A DNA stretch of 64,000 nucleotides from JANNBN01 sp031430595 (GTDB lineage: Bacteria > Actinomycetota > Acidimicrobiia > Acidimicrobiales > JANYDT01). The notes under the pieces are model-generated. The model worked only from the letters and a program-made list of their open reading frames with translations, searched no databases and was not told where the DNA came from. The stretch lies in assembly GCA_031430595.1 (NCBI GenBank), contig JANPBU010000052.1:62001-126000 (forward strand). The letters are read 5' to 3'. Both the position numbers and the translations under genes were made by a program. Positions 44,556-53,117 of the stretch are shown in pieces (position 1 is the stretch's first letter; each line of letters opens with the position of its first letter).

Positions 44556-44741
44556 ATGCGCTCACCACAACTCGCCCTCATCGATACCACCACCGTTTAC
44601 TCAGCTTCACGTTTTCGTCTCGACGACCGAACCCGCACCATTGGGTTGGCTGGCTTGGCTAGCGCTCGGGCTGCCCTTGCTGAGGTAGCTGCCCGACGAG
44701 CCGCCCTCGAAGATGCTGCAACCGAACGTCAGGCTGCATAA
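44556..44741 (+). CDS. Small protein of unknown function (61 aa)
   Basis: A 61-residue protein whose second half is one long Ala/Arg/Glu-rich helix (LASARAALAEVAARRAALEDAATERQ) with coiled-coil-like spacing. The first half is a polar, possibly extended segment with DTTTVYSASRFRLDDRTRTIG. No family is recognised. The ATG lies 6 bases after GATACT, a fair -10, and no Shine-Dalgarno sequence is present. A longer frame upstream from 44439 has no supporting start. Real gene status is likely but not proven. Confidence 0.45.
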   Translation: MRSPQLALIDTTTVYSASRFRLDDRTRTIGLAGLASARAALAEVAARRAALEDAATERQAA

Positions 44742-44767
44742 CTCCTGATCCGGTTCACGGTCCGGGG

Positions 44768-45496
44768 CTAAGGAATGATCTCAGCGACAATTGACGCCAA
44801 TTCATCATCCGTGGGCGCTGGGCCCAAGTCGCTGTAAAATTTATAGCGAGGGGCGGCATGAAGCGCAAAAACTTCTGCGAAATCCCCGGCACCAGTACTG
44901 AGGTCTCGGCAACTGTTACACGCCCACCAGGGCACGTCACCCGGCAACTTTCTCAGTTCAAGATAGCGCCCACGAGATTCATCACCGAGATAGGTCACAT
45001 CAAGCGCATGACCAATCTCATGAGAAATATCGTGGGCCACTCCGGGTACCGGCCTATCCAACCTTACGTAAACGTCGATACGCCGTTCGAGGCGGTATGT
45101 CAAAGCTAGATATCCTTTGCGAGCCGGTAAGAAACTGATTTTCCAGCCCGGTAACTTTGAGCGCCAGTCGTAGGTAACGAGCCGAAGAGCTTCTTGCCCG
45201 ATTCGCTCCTCACGGCCATTCGGATTTGTTATCTGAACGCCTTCGCCAATTTTTGGTCCTTTCCCAGTGGGCTGAGATGTCGCCGCCACCCCTGACGACG
45301 ACATCCCAATCACCAACATCAGTGCGATTCCCAGTGAAGCGACCGGCGCCATGGCCCGACCAACGTCATAAGAATTGCGGCCAACTCGACGGAACCCCCG
45401 ATGAGCAAGCTTGTTCTGTGTGGTGTGCTCCAACGGGTGCACTTCACGGCACATGGTCGGTCGTTTCCAGGTCGACTGACCACATATCGTGTTCAT
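44768..45496 (-). CDS. Secreted HEXXH-motif protein (putative zinc peptidase)
   Basis: A 242-residue protein. A hydrophobic stretch ASLGIALMLVIGMSSSGVAA (about 53-72) is a late signal sequence or anchor after a 50-residue polar N-terminal part. The mature domain has PGVAHDISHEIGHALDVTYLG: HEIGH is a zincin HEXXH, and the Asp after it may matter as the family's further ligand. A second conserved-looking segment, GDFAEVFALHA, sits about 40 residues later and could give the third ligand Glu. PWWACNSC holds a Cys pair. Start at 45496 is set by TATAGT 7 bases upstream; ATG 45454 is a shorter option. Peptidase activity is inferred from the motif only. Confidence 0.62.
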   Translation of the reverse strand: MNTICGQSTWKRPTMCREVHPLEHTTQNKLAHRGFRRVGRNSYDVGRAMAPVASLGIALMLVIGMSSSGVAATSQPTGKGPKIGEGVQITNPNGREERIGQEALRLVTYDWRSKLPGWKISFLPARKGYLALTYRLERRIDVYVRLDRPVPGVAHDISHEIGHALDVTYLGDESRGRYLELRKLPGDVPWWACNSCRDLSTGAGDFAEVFALHAAPRYKFYSDLGPAPTDDELASIVAEIIP

Positions 45497-45503
45497 TACT
45501 GAA

Positions 45504-45509
45504 ACTATA
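45504..45509 (-). promoter_or_regulatory. -10 box, leaderless HEXXH-protein gene
   Basis: Reads TATAGT on the minus strand, 7 bases before ATG 45496. Confidence 0.5.
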
Positions 45510-45543
45510 TTCACTTTACGTGACATTTGTCGAGGGAAACCCC

Positions 45544-46209
45544 ATGCAAGTCCAAGAAATCACTACTTTGAGTGATCAACCTTTTGCCTCTATTGCCAAC
45601 GGTCGCAGGTTTGGCGCGCTCGGGTTCGCGCTCGCTCTCGCATTGGTGGGTGTGAGTGCGTGCTCCTCGAAACCTCCGGTAAGAGTCGTCGTCGAACGAG
45701 ATACCTCAACAACACCTTCCGCTGGCACACAAACCACTCCCGAAGTTGTGGCGTTGCGGCTTCGGGGTCCGGGGGCTGTCCCTGCAAACGCAGTGCTGAT
45801 TGCTCATACCGACGGTGACACCATCCGCGTGCGCCTCAACGATTCAACCGAGGAAAAGGTTCGCCTGATTGGTATCGACACGCCCGAGACAAAACGACCG
45901 GGTAGCCCCATTCAGTGCTTCGGCCCAGAGGCCAGCCATTTCATACAATTGTTGTTGCCGGTCGACACCCCACTGGCGCTTGAACTCGACGTTGAAGCGC
46001 GTGATCGGTATGGTCGACTACTTGCCTATGTTCGACGAGCCAAAGATGGGCTTTTCATCAACGAACAACTAGCGCTCAACGGGTACGCGATGTTGCTCAC
46101 CTACCCCCCCAACGTGGCCTATACCGACACGTTCCGCGATGCGGTGATGGTCGCCCGTGATTCCCAACTTGGGCTGTGGGGAACGTGTGGTGACGAAACG
46201 CGCCGCTGA
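45544..46209 (+). CDS. Thermonuclease-family lipoprotein
   Basis: A 221-residue SNase-fold protein. The signal peptide ends in VSAC (Cys near 40), so the protein is likely a surface lipoprotein. After a Thr/Pro linker the domain has HTDGDTIRVRL (Ca-binding Asp pair), VRLIGIDTPETKRPG (catalytic Arg and Glu as in Staphylococcus nuclease Arg35/Glu43), and DRYGRLLAYV (Arg87 equivalent), all kept. It should cleave DNA or RNA outside the cell. GAGGG lies 8 bases before ATG 45544. It diverges from the HEXXH gene, and the 47 bases between carry both promoters. Confidence 0.9.
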   Translation: MQVQEITTLSDQPFASIANGRRFGALGFALALALVGVSACSSKPPVRVVVERDTSTTPSAGTQTTPEVVALRLRGPGAVPANAVLIAHTDGDTIRVRLNDSTEEKVRLIGIDTPETKRPGSPIQCFGPEASHFIQLLLPVDTPLALELDVEARDRYGRLLAYVRRAKDGLFINEQLALNGYAMLLTYPPNVAYTDTFRDAVMVARDSQLGLWGTCGDETRR

Positions 46210-46225
46210 CCCAACGCGAACGAAC

Positions 46226-46231
46226 TACGTT
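46226..46231 (+). promoter_or_regulatory. -10 box, leaderless YdjC-like gene
   Basis: TACGTT lies 7 bases before GTG 46239. Confidence 0.5.
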
Positions 46232-46238
46232 TTGGATT

Positions 46239-47090
46239 GTGACCCCATTAACTGTTGCGTTGGGCTTCCCCGAGTCAAGCCGGGTACTCATCGTCGCCGC
46301 TGACGGCCTCGGCATGTGCCATGCCTCGACCGAAGCGGTCTACGACAGTGTGAGGCGGGGGGTCGCTACGACCGGACGGTTAATGGTTCCCGCACCATGG
46401 GCGCGCGCCGCTGCAGCAGGTTTCCGAGGAGAAGACATCGGTGTCTCGCTGACGGTCACCGCTGAGTTTGACCAGTATCGGTGGGGTCCGATCACGAGGG
46501 GACAATCGCTCGTCGATGGAAATGGGGGTTTCCCGTCAACCGCTCCCGACTTTTGGGATCATGCCGATATCGCAGAGACCCGCACCGAGTGCCGTGCTCA
46601 AATCGAACGCGCTATTTACTGGGGTTTTGATGTTTCGCATCTTGACTCACATCAAGACACGTTGCACTTCCGCCCAGAGTTTTTTGATGTCGAACTCGAA
46701 CTGGCCATCGAATTTTCGTTACCCCTACGGCTTCCTTCGGGAAACGCAGAGGCCCGCGCTGGTTTCCCAATGCACCGCCTCGCCGCCGAAGAGGGGGTAC
46801 TTACCCCAGACGTCACCATCGATCTGGCGCTTCCAGCGACCGGCTCGATCGAAGCTTTCGAAGCGGCTGTCGAGTCACTTACTTTCGGGGTCACCGAGAT
46901 TCGGTTACGACCAGCCATCGACACCCCTGAGTTACGAGCACTGCACGGCGACGGAGTAAGCGCTGACGCTCAAATTAACCAACATTCGCTCGCAACAAAC
47001 ACGTTGCTTGCGGCAGCGATCCAGCGCAGCGGTTCTCACTTGATTGGGTACCGAGCATTACGACAAGCCCAACGATCAGCTCACCAGTAA
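46239..47090 (+). CDS. YdjC/ChbG-like carbohydrate deacetylase homologue with altered metal site
   Basis: A 283-residue homologue of the YdjC/ChbG/HpnK family. The plan is kept: VLIVAADGLGM near 15-25, IGVSLTVTAEF near 66-76, then HLDSHQDTLHFRPEFFDV near 133-150. In family members these read ADDFG, GxHLNLT and DSHQHxH, where the second Asp and the His residues bind the metal. Here the second Asp is Gly, the first His is Ser, and the second His of HQH is Asp; only one His of that pair stays. So the protein may bind metal differently or have lost deacetylase activity. The leaderless start is supported by TACGTT. Confidence 0.75.
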   Translation: MTPLTVALGFPESSRVLIVAADGLGMCHASTEAVYDSVRRGVATTGRLMVPAPWARAAAAGFRGEDIGVSLTVTAEFDQYRWGPITRGQSLVDGNGGFPSTAPDFWDHADIAETRTECRAQIERAIYWGFDVSHLDSHQDTLHFRPEFFDVELELAIEFSLPLRLPSGNAEARAGFPMHRLAAEEGVLTPDVTIDLALPATGSIEAFEAAVESLTFGVTEIRLRPAIDTPELRALHGDGVSADAQINQHSLATNTLLAAAIQRSGSHLIGYRALRQAQRSAHQ

Positions 47091-47112
47091 GCCGATAACC
47101 GCTGCCCAAAAG

Positions 47113-47499
47113 TTAGTATTCGGTTTTCTCGCGGAGTTGTTCCTGGATCACCTTGTATTCAGGGCTCATCGTCAGCGGCATGAGTGACATCAACTTGCCA
47201 ACATTTCCAGTCACCTTCATTTTGCCTTGCATGAAGGCGGCGTTGGCATCGAGTTCACCCTTTTGAATTCGGACGCTGTCATCCCACGTTGAAGCCATCA
47301 CAAAATCAGCATCGGCGAGTTCACCAAGCGACTGATCCATCACCAAACCGTTTTCCACAATTTGGTAGTACGCAATATCGCCCTCGGGCCCACCGGTCAC
47401 CTTGACGCCCATCCGAGCCGAAGCTCCGGGCTTTTCCGGAAACGTCTGAGCGAGTTCTTTTGCCTGGTCGTGCCATTCTTGCGAAAGATATTTAGCCAT
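47113..47499 (-). CDS. SCP2 sterol-transfer family protein
   Basis: A 128-residue stand-alone SCP2 domain. It has the typical plan: amphipathic first helix (QEWHDQAKELAQTFP), strands with VKVTGGPEGDIAYYQIVENGLVMDQSLGELADADFVMAST, and the hydrophobic final helix with AFMQGKMKVTGNVGKLMSLMPLTMSPEYKVIQEQL. The domain binds fatty acyl-CoA, sterol or other lipids in an internal tunnel. It may serve lipid oxidation with the SDR at 23710 and the acyl-CoA dehydrogenase at 19454 (inference). TAGATT 6 bases upstream indicates a leaderless message. Confidence 0.9.
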   Translation of the reverse strand: MAKYLSQEWHDQAKELAQTFPEKPGASARMGVKVTGGPEGDIAYYQIVENGLVMDQSLGELADADFVMASTWDDSVRIQKGELDANAAFMQGKMKVTGNVGKLMSLMPLTMSPEYKVIQEQLREKTEY

Positions 47500-47505
47500 G
47501 CGCTC

Positions 47506-47511
47506 AATCTA
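47506..47511 (-). promoter_or_regulatory. -10 box, leaderless SCP2 gene
   Basis: Reads TAGATT on the minus strand, 6 bases before ATG 47499, in the 47-base gap after the mca stop. Confidence 0.5.
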
Positions 47512-47546
47512 CGCCGACCGACCTCAGCCCACAAACTCCGGACAGC

Positions 47547-48455
47547 TCAGCCCAGTTCGCAGCCCTCAAAGAGGTCAGATTCCCAAGCGTCGAGTACCCC
47601 TTCGGCAGCTGTTGGCCGAACCGGGTACTGGCCAAGATTGCTTCGTGCAAACATGAAGTCTTCGTAGGGGTAGGCCTCCGCGGCCACGTCATCTGGCAGG
47701 CCAAACCAAAATTTTGAGGTCGGATCAATTTGGGTGGCGTGGGCTAAGAGCGCAGCGCACCGAATGTAGTACCAGTCGCGAACGTTGACTCGGGTAGAGA
47801 TCCGGTGGTCAAAAAAGGGACGCTCGAACCACCCTGCGTCATACGGTGACTCGAGACCAAGTTCAGCAAATTTCTCATGCATGGCCAAAATCCTTGCCCG
47901 CGACCAAGCCGAGTAGTACAGCTTCTGAGGCACCCACGCTTCGCCAAGATCAGGGCGGTAGCCTGGGTCGCCACACGCATCGAATGCAGGAATCGAAATG
48001 TCGTGCACCGCCAAATGATCGGGGTGCGGGTAACCCTGTTGCTCGTCGCTGTAGGTGATCACAACGTGTGGACGTACCCGCCTCATAATCGCGACCAAAC
48101 GGCCAACGGCCTCATCACGATCAGCTTGATGGAAGCACGTTGGGTCGTTGTTACCTTCAGACCCAGCCATGCCCGAGTCGCGGTAGCCAAGCATGACCAA
48201 CTCGCTAAAGCCAATAACGTCGACCGCTGCTGCGAGTTCTTTTGATCTCACATCGCCGAGATTGTCTCGTACTTCAGGGCGATCCATGGCCGGATTTGCG
48301 ATGTCGCCCAGTTCGCCACCCGTACAGCACACCAGGCTGGTAAACACCCCTTCAGCAGAATACCGGCCAACCGTGGCGGCACCCTTCGATGACTCGTCAT
48401 CTGGGTGGGCGTGGATGGTCAACAGGCGTCGGGGGGAAGTCACATCAGCAGACAT
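47547..48455 (-). CDS. mca: Mycothiol S-conjugate amidase-like LmbE-family hydrolase
   Basis: A 302-residue zinc amidase. The metal motif HAHPDDESSKGAAT (about 15-28) and the second HPDH in QGYPHPDHLAVHD (about 142-154) are those of the Mca/MshB pair. Length and the SSKGAAT run are more like Mca, which cuts mycothiol-toxin conjugates into a mercapturic acid and GlcN-Ins, than MshB, which makes mycothiol. Presence of either points to mycothiol as the cell's thiol, an actinobacterial trait. The ATG has no Shine-Dalgarno sequence; a TAGCGT box is 10 bases upstream. The gene lies 17 bases from the TrmA-like stop. Confidence 0.85.
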   Translation of the reverse strand: MSADVTSPRRLLTIHAHPDDESSKGAATVGRYSAEGVFTSLVCCTGGELGDIANPAMDRPEVRDNLGDVRSKELAAAVDVIGFSELVMLGYRDSGMAGSEGNNDPTCFHQADRDEAVGRLVAIMRRVRPHVVITYSDEQQGYPHPDHLAVHDISIPAFDACGDPGYRPDLGEAWVPQKLYYSAWSRARILAMHEKFAELGLESPYDAGWFERPFFDHRISTRVNVRDWYYIRCAALLAHATQIDPTSKFWFGLPDDVAAEAYPYEDFMFARSNLGQYPVRPTAAEGVLDAWESDLFEGCELG

Positions 48456-48472
48456 AGCGACCGCAACGCTAG

Positions 48473-49975
48473 TTAGCTATTTGGCTCAAGTACGCACACC
48501 ACTTCAACATGGGCCGTATGGGGGAAAACTTCAAGCACTGTGGCCGACCTACACACCCAACCTGCTTTCATGAACAGGGCCACATCGCGCGCACCGGCAG
48601 CTGCATCACAACTCACCAGCACCACCACCTCGGGTTCAGCCGAACGTATCGCAGCTACGCCACGCAAACCCAAACCGGTCCGGGCCGGATCGGCGACAAC
48701 GTGGGTTTTTGATGATCGGCGAACGACTCGGGGCGGTTCCCACTCGGTGACATCTTTTCGATGCACTAACGCCGTCATTGAAAGGTTCACTTCGGCATCA
48801 TTTACCGACGAGAGCGACTCTTCGATCACCATAATGGTTTGGGCTTTACGGCCAACCGTCGCAGCAAACAAACCAACTCCGCCGTACAGGTCGACGAAAA
48901 CCTCGGCGGTTCCGTATGGGTGCAGAGCATCCTTTACGGTTTGCACGAGTAACGACGCCGCAGCGGGTCCTGACTGAAAAAATGACGAAGCCGCTACCTG
49001 AAAGTTAACCCCATCAATTTTTTCATGCACTGCGCCAGGGAGCCCGATGTTTAGTTCTTCCCAACTCAGTACCTGGGCTGGGCTCCAGCCAGCACAACCG
49101 TGCGCCCCCGACACTTCTGGGACCTTAACGGAGGTGGTGTGCCCAGAAACCACTACGACAGTTTCCTGGCTGCTCACGCCCACACGAATGAAGACTTCTT
49201 CTTTTCCAGGGAACAGGCCATGCTCGAGAATGTGAGCGATGGCCGGATGCGCAACTAGGCACGCTCCTGACACACAAATATCGTGTGTGCCAGCAACCCG
49301 GAACCCGGCGACCCCTTTTCGGTTGACCGAAGCACGTACGGTGGTTCGCCAAGCTGACTTGGCGGTGTCGTCATCGGTGTCGTCATCGGCGCCGGTGTGC
49401 GCGCCGGTGTGCGGGGCCGGATCAAGAATTGAGCCGCCTTTACGAACGACCGACTCGACATCGTCAATACGGGCAATCCGTCGAAATGCGTCTCGAACAA
49501 TTTCGACTTTTGACTCGTGTTGCGAACTCAAACTGAGGTGCTGCCAAGCGCAGCCGCCACAGCCAAACGCAACCTTGGGGCACGGGGGCTCGACCCTCAC
49601 CTCCGACGATGTCATCAGCGCGCTTACTTTACCACGAACATGGTCTTTGCGCGAACTCGTTACCTCTATCGTCACGGTTTCACCGCTGGCAACGTAAGGA
49701 ACGAAAACGACACGTCCATCGGCCAAGCGACCAAGCCCGTCTCCACCGGCAACCAAACGCTCGATAGTCACCTGTTCAACCAACCCAACTCCGGGGCCAT
49801 CAACACGAGGGATTCGGGCCCGGGTAGGCGACCCTTTTGGTGCGGCAGCCTGGGCAACCTTCTTATTGGCTGCGGATCGACCCTTCACCACTTGATCATT
49901 CGATGACGGTGATCCGGGACGGCGAAATGGTGACGGAGGACCGGACGACGAACGTTGGCCAGGGGTCGGGGACAT
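48473..49975 (-). CDS. TrmA/RumA-type RNA (uracil-5-)-methyltransferase
   Basis: A 500-residue enzyme. After a basic, disordered leader of about 60 residues comes a TRAM domain (VEQVTIERLVAGGDGLGRLADGRVVFVPYVASGETV). Fe-S cysteines appear in PPCPKVAFGCGGCAWQHL, with a fourth further on. The SAM fold is at VFVDLYGGVGLFAATVG; DPARTGLG corresponds to the DPPR motif, and VLVSCDAAAGARD holds the catalytic Cys, with the last FPHTAHVEVVCVLE giving the Glu. It should make m5U in rRNA or tRNA. A His/Thr/Gly and Asp/Thr-rich insert (PHTGAHTGADDDTDDDT) sits near residues 188-205. TAGGCT 6 bases upstream marks a leaderless start. Confidence 0.88.
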   Translation of the reverse strand: MSPTPGQRSSSGPPSPFRRPGSPSSNDQVVKGRSAANKKVAQAAAPKGSPTRARIPRVDGPGVGLVEQVTIERLVAGGDGLGRLADGRVVFVPYVASGETVTIEVTSSRKDHVRGKVSALMTSSEVRVEPPCPKVAFGCGGCAWQHLSLSSQHESKVEIVRDAFRRIARIDDVESVVRKGGSILDPAPHTGAHTGADDDTDDDTAKSAWRTTVRASVNRKGVAGFRVAGTHDICVSGACLVAHPAIAHILEHGLFPGKEEVFIRVGVSSQETVVVVSGHTTSVKVPEVSGAHGCAGWSPAQVLSWEELNIGLPGAVHEKIDGVNFQVAASSFFQSGPAAASLLVQTVKDALHPYGTAEVFVDLYGGVGLFAATVGRKAQTIMVIEESLSSVNDAEVNLSMTALVHRKDVTEWEPPRVVRRSSKTHVVADPARTGLGLRGVAAIRSAEPEVVVLVSCDAAAGARDVALFMKAGWVCRSATVLEVFPHTAHVEVVCVLEPNS

Positions 49976-49981
49976 ACCCCA

Positions 49982-49987
49982 AGCCTA
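49982..49987 (-). promoter_or_regulatory. -10 box, leaderless TrmA/RumA-like gene
   Basis: Reads TAGGCT on the minus strand, 6 bases before ATG 49975. Confidence 0.5.
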
Positions 49988-50046
49988 CCGACAATAACCA
50001 GACCGATCCTCGCCCACGCAACTGTGCAGTCGCCGGTCAGATCTCA

Positions 50047-50086
50047 GCCCGTTACGGATTCCAGGAGCCCGTTACGGATTCCAGGA
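50047..50086. repeat. 20-bp tandem duplication across a stop codon
   Basis: Two exact copies of GCCCGTTACGGATTCCAGGA lie at 50047-50066 and 50067-50086. The TAA stop of the GGDEF-EAL gene (50072-50074 on minus) is inside the second copy, and the first copy keeps an unused duplicate of the last codons and stop. Confidence 0.9.
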
Positions 50087-52672
50087 CGAAAGGTCGCCTG
50101 GGTGAGTGTGCGCCGGTATCCGGTCAGAAAGTGGCGCAGAGCTTGCGGCCACCGAACGCTGGTCAAGCGACGACTCAGCATCTTGGCCTAGCGAGAATGT
50201 TCGACCAGCACGGGGTCGCGGTGCAGACGGCCGTTCAGGAAGGGGCGCTGGTGCATCTGGGGCTGCCTTGCCACTCAACTTGCGCAGCCAGTTCGTCAAT
50301 TCTTCCGCCGGGATGGGTCGCGAGATCACGTACCCCTGAACCCGGTCGGCACCCATCTCGCGGAGTGCATTCAAATCACCCGGAGACTCGGCACCTTCGG
50401 CCACCACTTCGAGACCGAGGTTATGACCCAAATCGATAATCGACTTAACGATCACTGCATCTTGTTCGTCTGTGAGCATATTTTTTACGAAGCTTGCGTC
50501 TATCTTTATTTCATCAATCGGTAGCTGTTGCAACTGGGAGAGCGACGAGAATCCGGTTCCGAAGTCATCAACAGAAATCTTGACTCCGAGGGCCCGGAAT
50601 GACGACAGTGCTGTACGGGCAAGGGCACGATCTGACATCACTTCACGCTCGGTAATTTCTAATACGAGCGACTTTCCGGGAAGGTGATGTTGTTCGAGCA
50701 ACGCAGCAATAAATGCCGGTAGGCCCTGATCGAAAAAGTTTCGCACCGACAGGTTGATGGCAACCGCAATGTCAAAACCCTCGGCACGCCAGAGGGCTGC
50801 TTGTTCGATTCCCTGTTCAAGCACGTATCGAGTGAGCGGCTGGATGAGACCAGAAACTTCGGCCAGTTCGATGAATTCGTACGGGGTGAGTAAACCAAGG
50901 GTTCGGTGTTGCCATCGCACGAGACCTTCCGTGCCAACAACCCGGCCAGATCTGAGGTCAACTTTTGGTTGGTGATACACACGAAAATCACCGGACGCAA
51001 TGGCGGCTCGAAGCTCGCCCAAAAGTTGCAGTCTTCGCACGTTCGCAACATCGTCATCAGCTGTCGCAAACATATGCGAGCGTCCGGTTTGTTTCGCCTC
51101 GTACATTGCAGCGTCCGCTCGACGAAGCAGGGCCGCACCGTCTTCACCGTCGCTCGGATACACTGCGATTCCAATGCTAGCGCCGGCCTGAATTGTCATG
51201 TCATCAACTAAAATTGGTGGAGTAAGACACGCAGTAATCATTTCGGCTGCAGCTGCTGCGTTACTTGGCGAGCCGGGCTGCACCAACACAGCAAACTCAT
51301 CGCCACCTAAGCGCGCCACTGACGACTGCTCACCCATATAGGCATTCAAACGGCCGGCAATTGCCTGCAGGAGGTGGTCACCAACTGCATGCCCGAGGGT
51401 GTCATTCACTTCTTTGAACCCGTTGAGGTCAAGAATGACAACAGCTAACCCATCAGTTGTTCGCTTGGCATGTTCCAGCCGGGTGCGCAGATTCTCATTG
51501 AACAGCGATCGGTTGGGAAGCCCAGTCAAACTGTCATACATCGCCTGCTTACGAACCGTTGCTTCGGCTTCTTGCTGACGGGTGATATCGACCAGCACCC
51601 CTCGCATACGAATCGGCTTCCCGGCCGAGTCTCGTTGAACTCGGACCGTGTCTCGCATGAAAATCGTGTTTCCGTCACCGTTAATCATTCGAAAATCGAC
51701 AACAAAATCGCGTTCATTTTCGAGCCCTACCGTTCGAGTGTTCACCTCACGTTCGCGATCGTCGGGGTGCACATATTCCGACCATCGATCCATCAGCGCC
51801 CGGGGATCAAGTTTAAGAAGATCACGACTTTGGGGGCTCACAAAGGTTCGCTGAAGCGTTTCGGCGTCGGCCTCCCAAACGATTGCATCAAGCCCGGTTA
51901 ATAGGTCAACGTATTGTCTGCGCGCAGTGCGCTCTTTGCTTTGAACCCGCTCAGCAATCACCCCAACCGCTGGAAGAAACACGCACAACATCAACGTTGT
52001 CGTGAGGTCAAACTGATGGCCTCGAGCAAGTGCCACAGTCGGAACCGCAGCAACGATCGTCAAAGCGGCCAACGTGGCCGGCCAGGTTCCGTGTAACGCT
52101 GAACCAATACTGAAGAGGCACAGCGCCAACATCAATATGACGCCAGCAAGGGTGGGCGCGTAGGTCAGCAGCGCAATGAGCCCGACGGCTTCACACCAGG
52201 GAATGGCGGTCAAGCGATCGCGTGCATCTTCATGATCGGTGAGGTGCAGCGCAAGGCCTGCAACTAGGAGGTCGGCGCCCAAAAACCCGAGTAGCAGGTA
52301 TTTGGTTTGGGCAACATCAGAAACGGTAAAGAAGACAATGGCTGCCAACACGGCCAACATTGCGTGACGAAAGTAGAGAAGGGTGCGCCTGAATGCTCGT
52401 TCGTTCGATGAACTCGGCAAGGCACCCTCAAATGTGGGCTCCATCTTCAGCACAGTGGCATCGGGCACCTCGGTAAACGAAGATTCTGGGGGTTGTGCGG
52501 AATACGCGCTAGCCGAATCGGCTGTATTAAAGGAGTTCCGTTGCCCGACAGGCGCTCTCGGGATCATCGACGTGACCCAATCTGTACTCGCCACTCCATA
52601 TTCACCAACATCGGCGCGCTTAACAGGCGACTTGAGACCTTCTGACGTTATACCGGGCCGAGAAGATCCCAT
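50072..52672 (-). CDS. Membrane GGDEF-EAL protein with PAS domain
   Basis: An 866-residue c-di-GMP enzyme. The order is a polar N terminus of about 95 residues, six to eight membrane helices (about 100-245, MASE-like), a PAS domain (about 255-385, SRDLLKLDPRALMDRW, MRGVLVDITRQQEAE), GGDEF with intact RLGGDEFAVLVQ near 460, and EAL near 560-820 (EGLVRW in the EAL position, DDFGTGFSSLSQL, KIDASFV, AEGAES). Both active sites look complete, so it may make and break c-di-GMP. ATG 52672 lies inside the last 25 bases of the VOC gene; a later start such as ATG 52567 is possible. The C-terminal tail is Pro/Arg-rich. Confidence 0.9.
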   Translation of the reverse strand: MGSSRPGITSEGLKSPVKRADVGEYGVASTDWVTSMIPRAPVGQRNSFNTADSASAYSAQPPESSFTEVPDATVLKMEPTFEGALPSSSNERAFRRTLLYFRHAMLAVLAAIVFFTVSDVAQTKYLLLGFLGADLLVAGLALHLTDHEDARDRLTAIPWCEAVGLIALLTYAPTLAGVILMLALCLFSIGSALHGTWPATLAALTIVAAVPTVALARGHQFDLTTTLMLCVFLPAVGVIAERVQSKERTARRQYVDLLTGLDAIVWEADAETLQRTFVSPQSRDLLKLDPRALMDRWSEYVHPDDREREVNTRTVGLENERDFVVDFRMINGDGNTIFMRDTVRVQRDSAGKPIRMRGVLVDITRQQEAEATVRKQAMYDSLTGLPNRSLFNENLRTRLEHAKRTTDGLAVVILDLNGFKEVNDTLGHAVGDHLLQAIAGRLNAYMGEQSSVARLGGDEFAVLVQPGSPSNAAAAAEMITACLTPPILVDDMTIQAGASIGIAVYPSDGEDGAALLRRADAAMYEAKQTGRSHMFATADDDVANVRRLQLLGELRAAIASGDFRVYHQPKVDLRSGRVVGTEGLVRWQHRTLGLLTPYEFIELAEVSGLIQPLTRYVLEQGIEQAALWRAEGFDIAVAINLSVRNFFDQGLPAFIAALLEQHHLPGKSLVLEITEREVMSDRALARTALSSFRALGVKISVDDFGTGFSSLSQLQQLPIDEIKIDASFVKNMLTDEQDAVIVKSIIDLGHNLGLEVVAEGAESPGDLNALREMGADRVQGYVISRPIPAEELTNWLRKLSGKAAPDAPAPLPERPSAPRPRAGRTFSLGQDAESSLDQRSVAASSAPLSDRIPAHTHPGDLSSWNP

Positions 52673-53043
52673 CTATTTCCACAGATATCGAGAAACACCA
52701 CAACCTGACCGTACGACTCAATTCGGGGCACAGTAATGAACGTAACTTCAGCCTCTTGAAGGCGCCTGAGCGCTTCGGCGAAGTCATCAACCCGCAGAAA
52801 AAACCCGACTCGCCCGGCAAACTGTTTACCGATTGCGTTCGACTGCTCAGTGCCATCTGCCTGGGCCAACAAAAAGCCCGTTTGGGCATCTTTTGGTCGA
52901 ACAACAACCCAGCGTTTTGGGCGGCCATCATTGGTGAGCGATGGCGTGTCTTCAATGACCTCGAAGCCAAGTACATCTCGGTAAAAGACGATCGCCGAGT
53001 CATATTCGTTCACAATGATTGATACGAGTTGCAGATGGTCCAC
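52648..53043 (-). CDS. VOC-family (glyoxalase/bleomycin-resistance fold) protein
   Basis: A 131-residue protein with two beta-alpha-beta-beta-beta modules: LVSIIVNEYDSAIVFYRDVLGFEVIED and GFFLRVDDFAEALRRLQEAEVTFITVPRIESYGQVVVFLDICGNRWDLLG. The final GN-W-LL is the usual metal-site end, although the Glu is not in the common position. The family covers glyoxalases, dioxygenases and antibiotic-binding proteins; no substrate can be read. GTG 53043 is preferred over TTG 53049 because GATACT lies 5 bases upstream. It diverges from the membrane protein at 53118. Confidence 0.85.
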   Translation of the reverse strand: MDHLQLVSIIVNEYDSAIVFYRDVLGFEVIEDTPSLTNDGRPKRWVVVRPKDAQTGFLLAQADGTEQSNAIGKQFAGRVGFFLRVDDFAEALRRLQEAEVTFITVPRIESYGQVVVFLDICGNRWDLLGPV

Positions 53044-53117
53044 AACCAAGTATCGGCGAAGAACTCGTGTTCACGGGCCCGTGGTGTCGCGAGAGGCTTC
53101 TAACATCTGGTTCCGTG

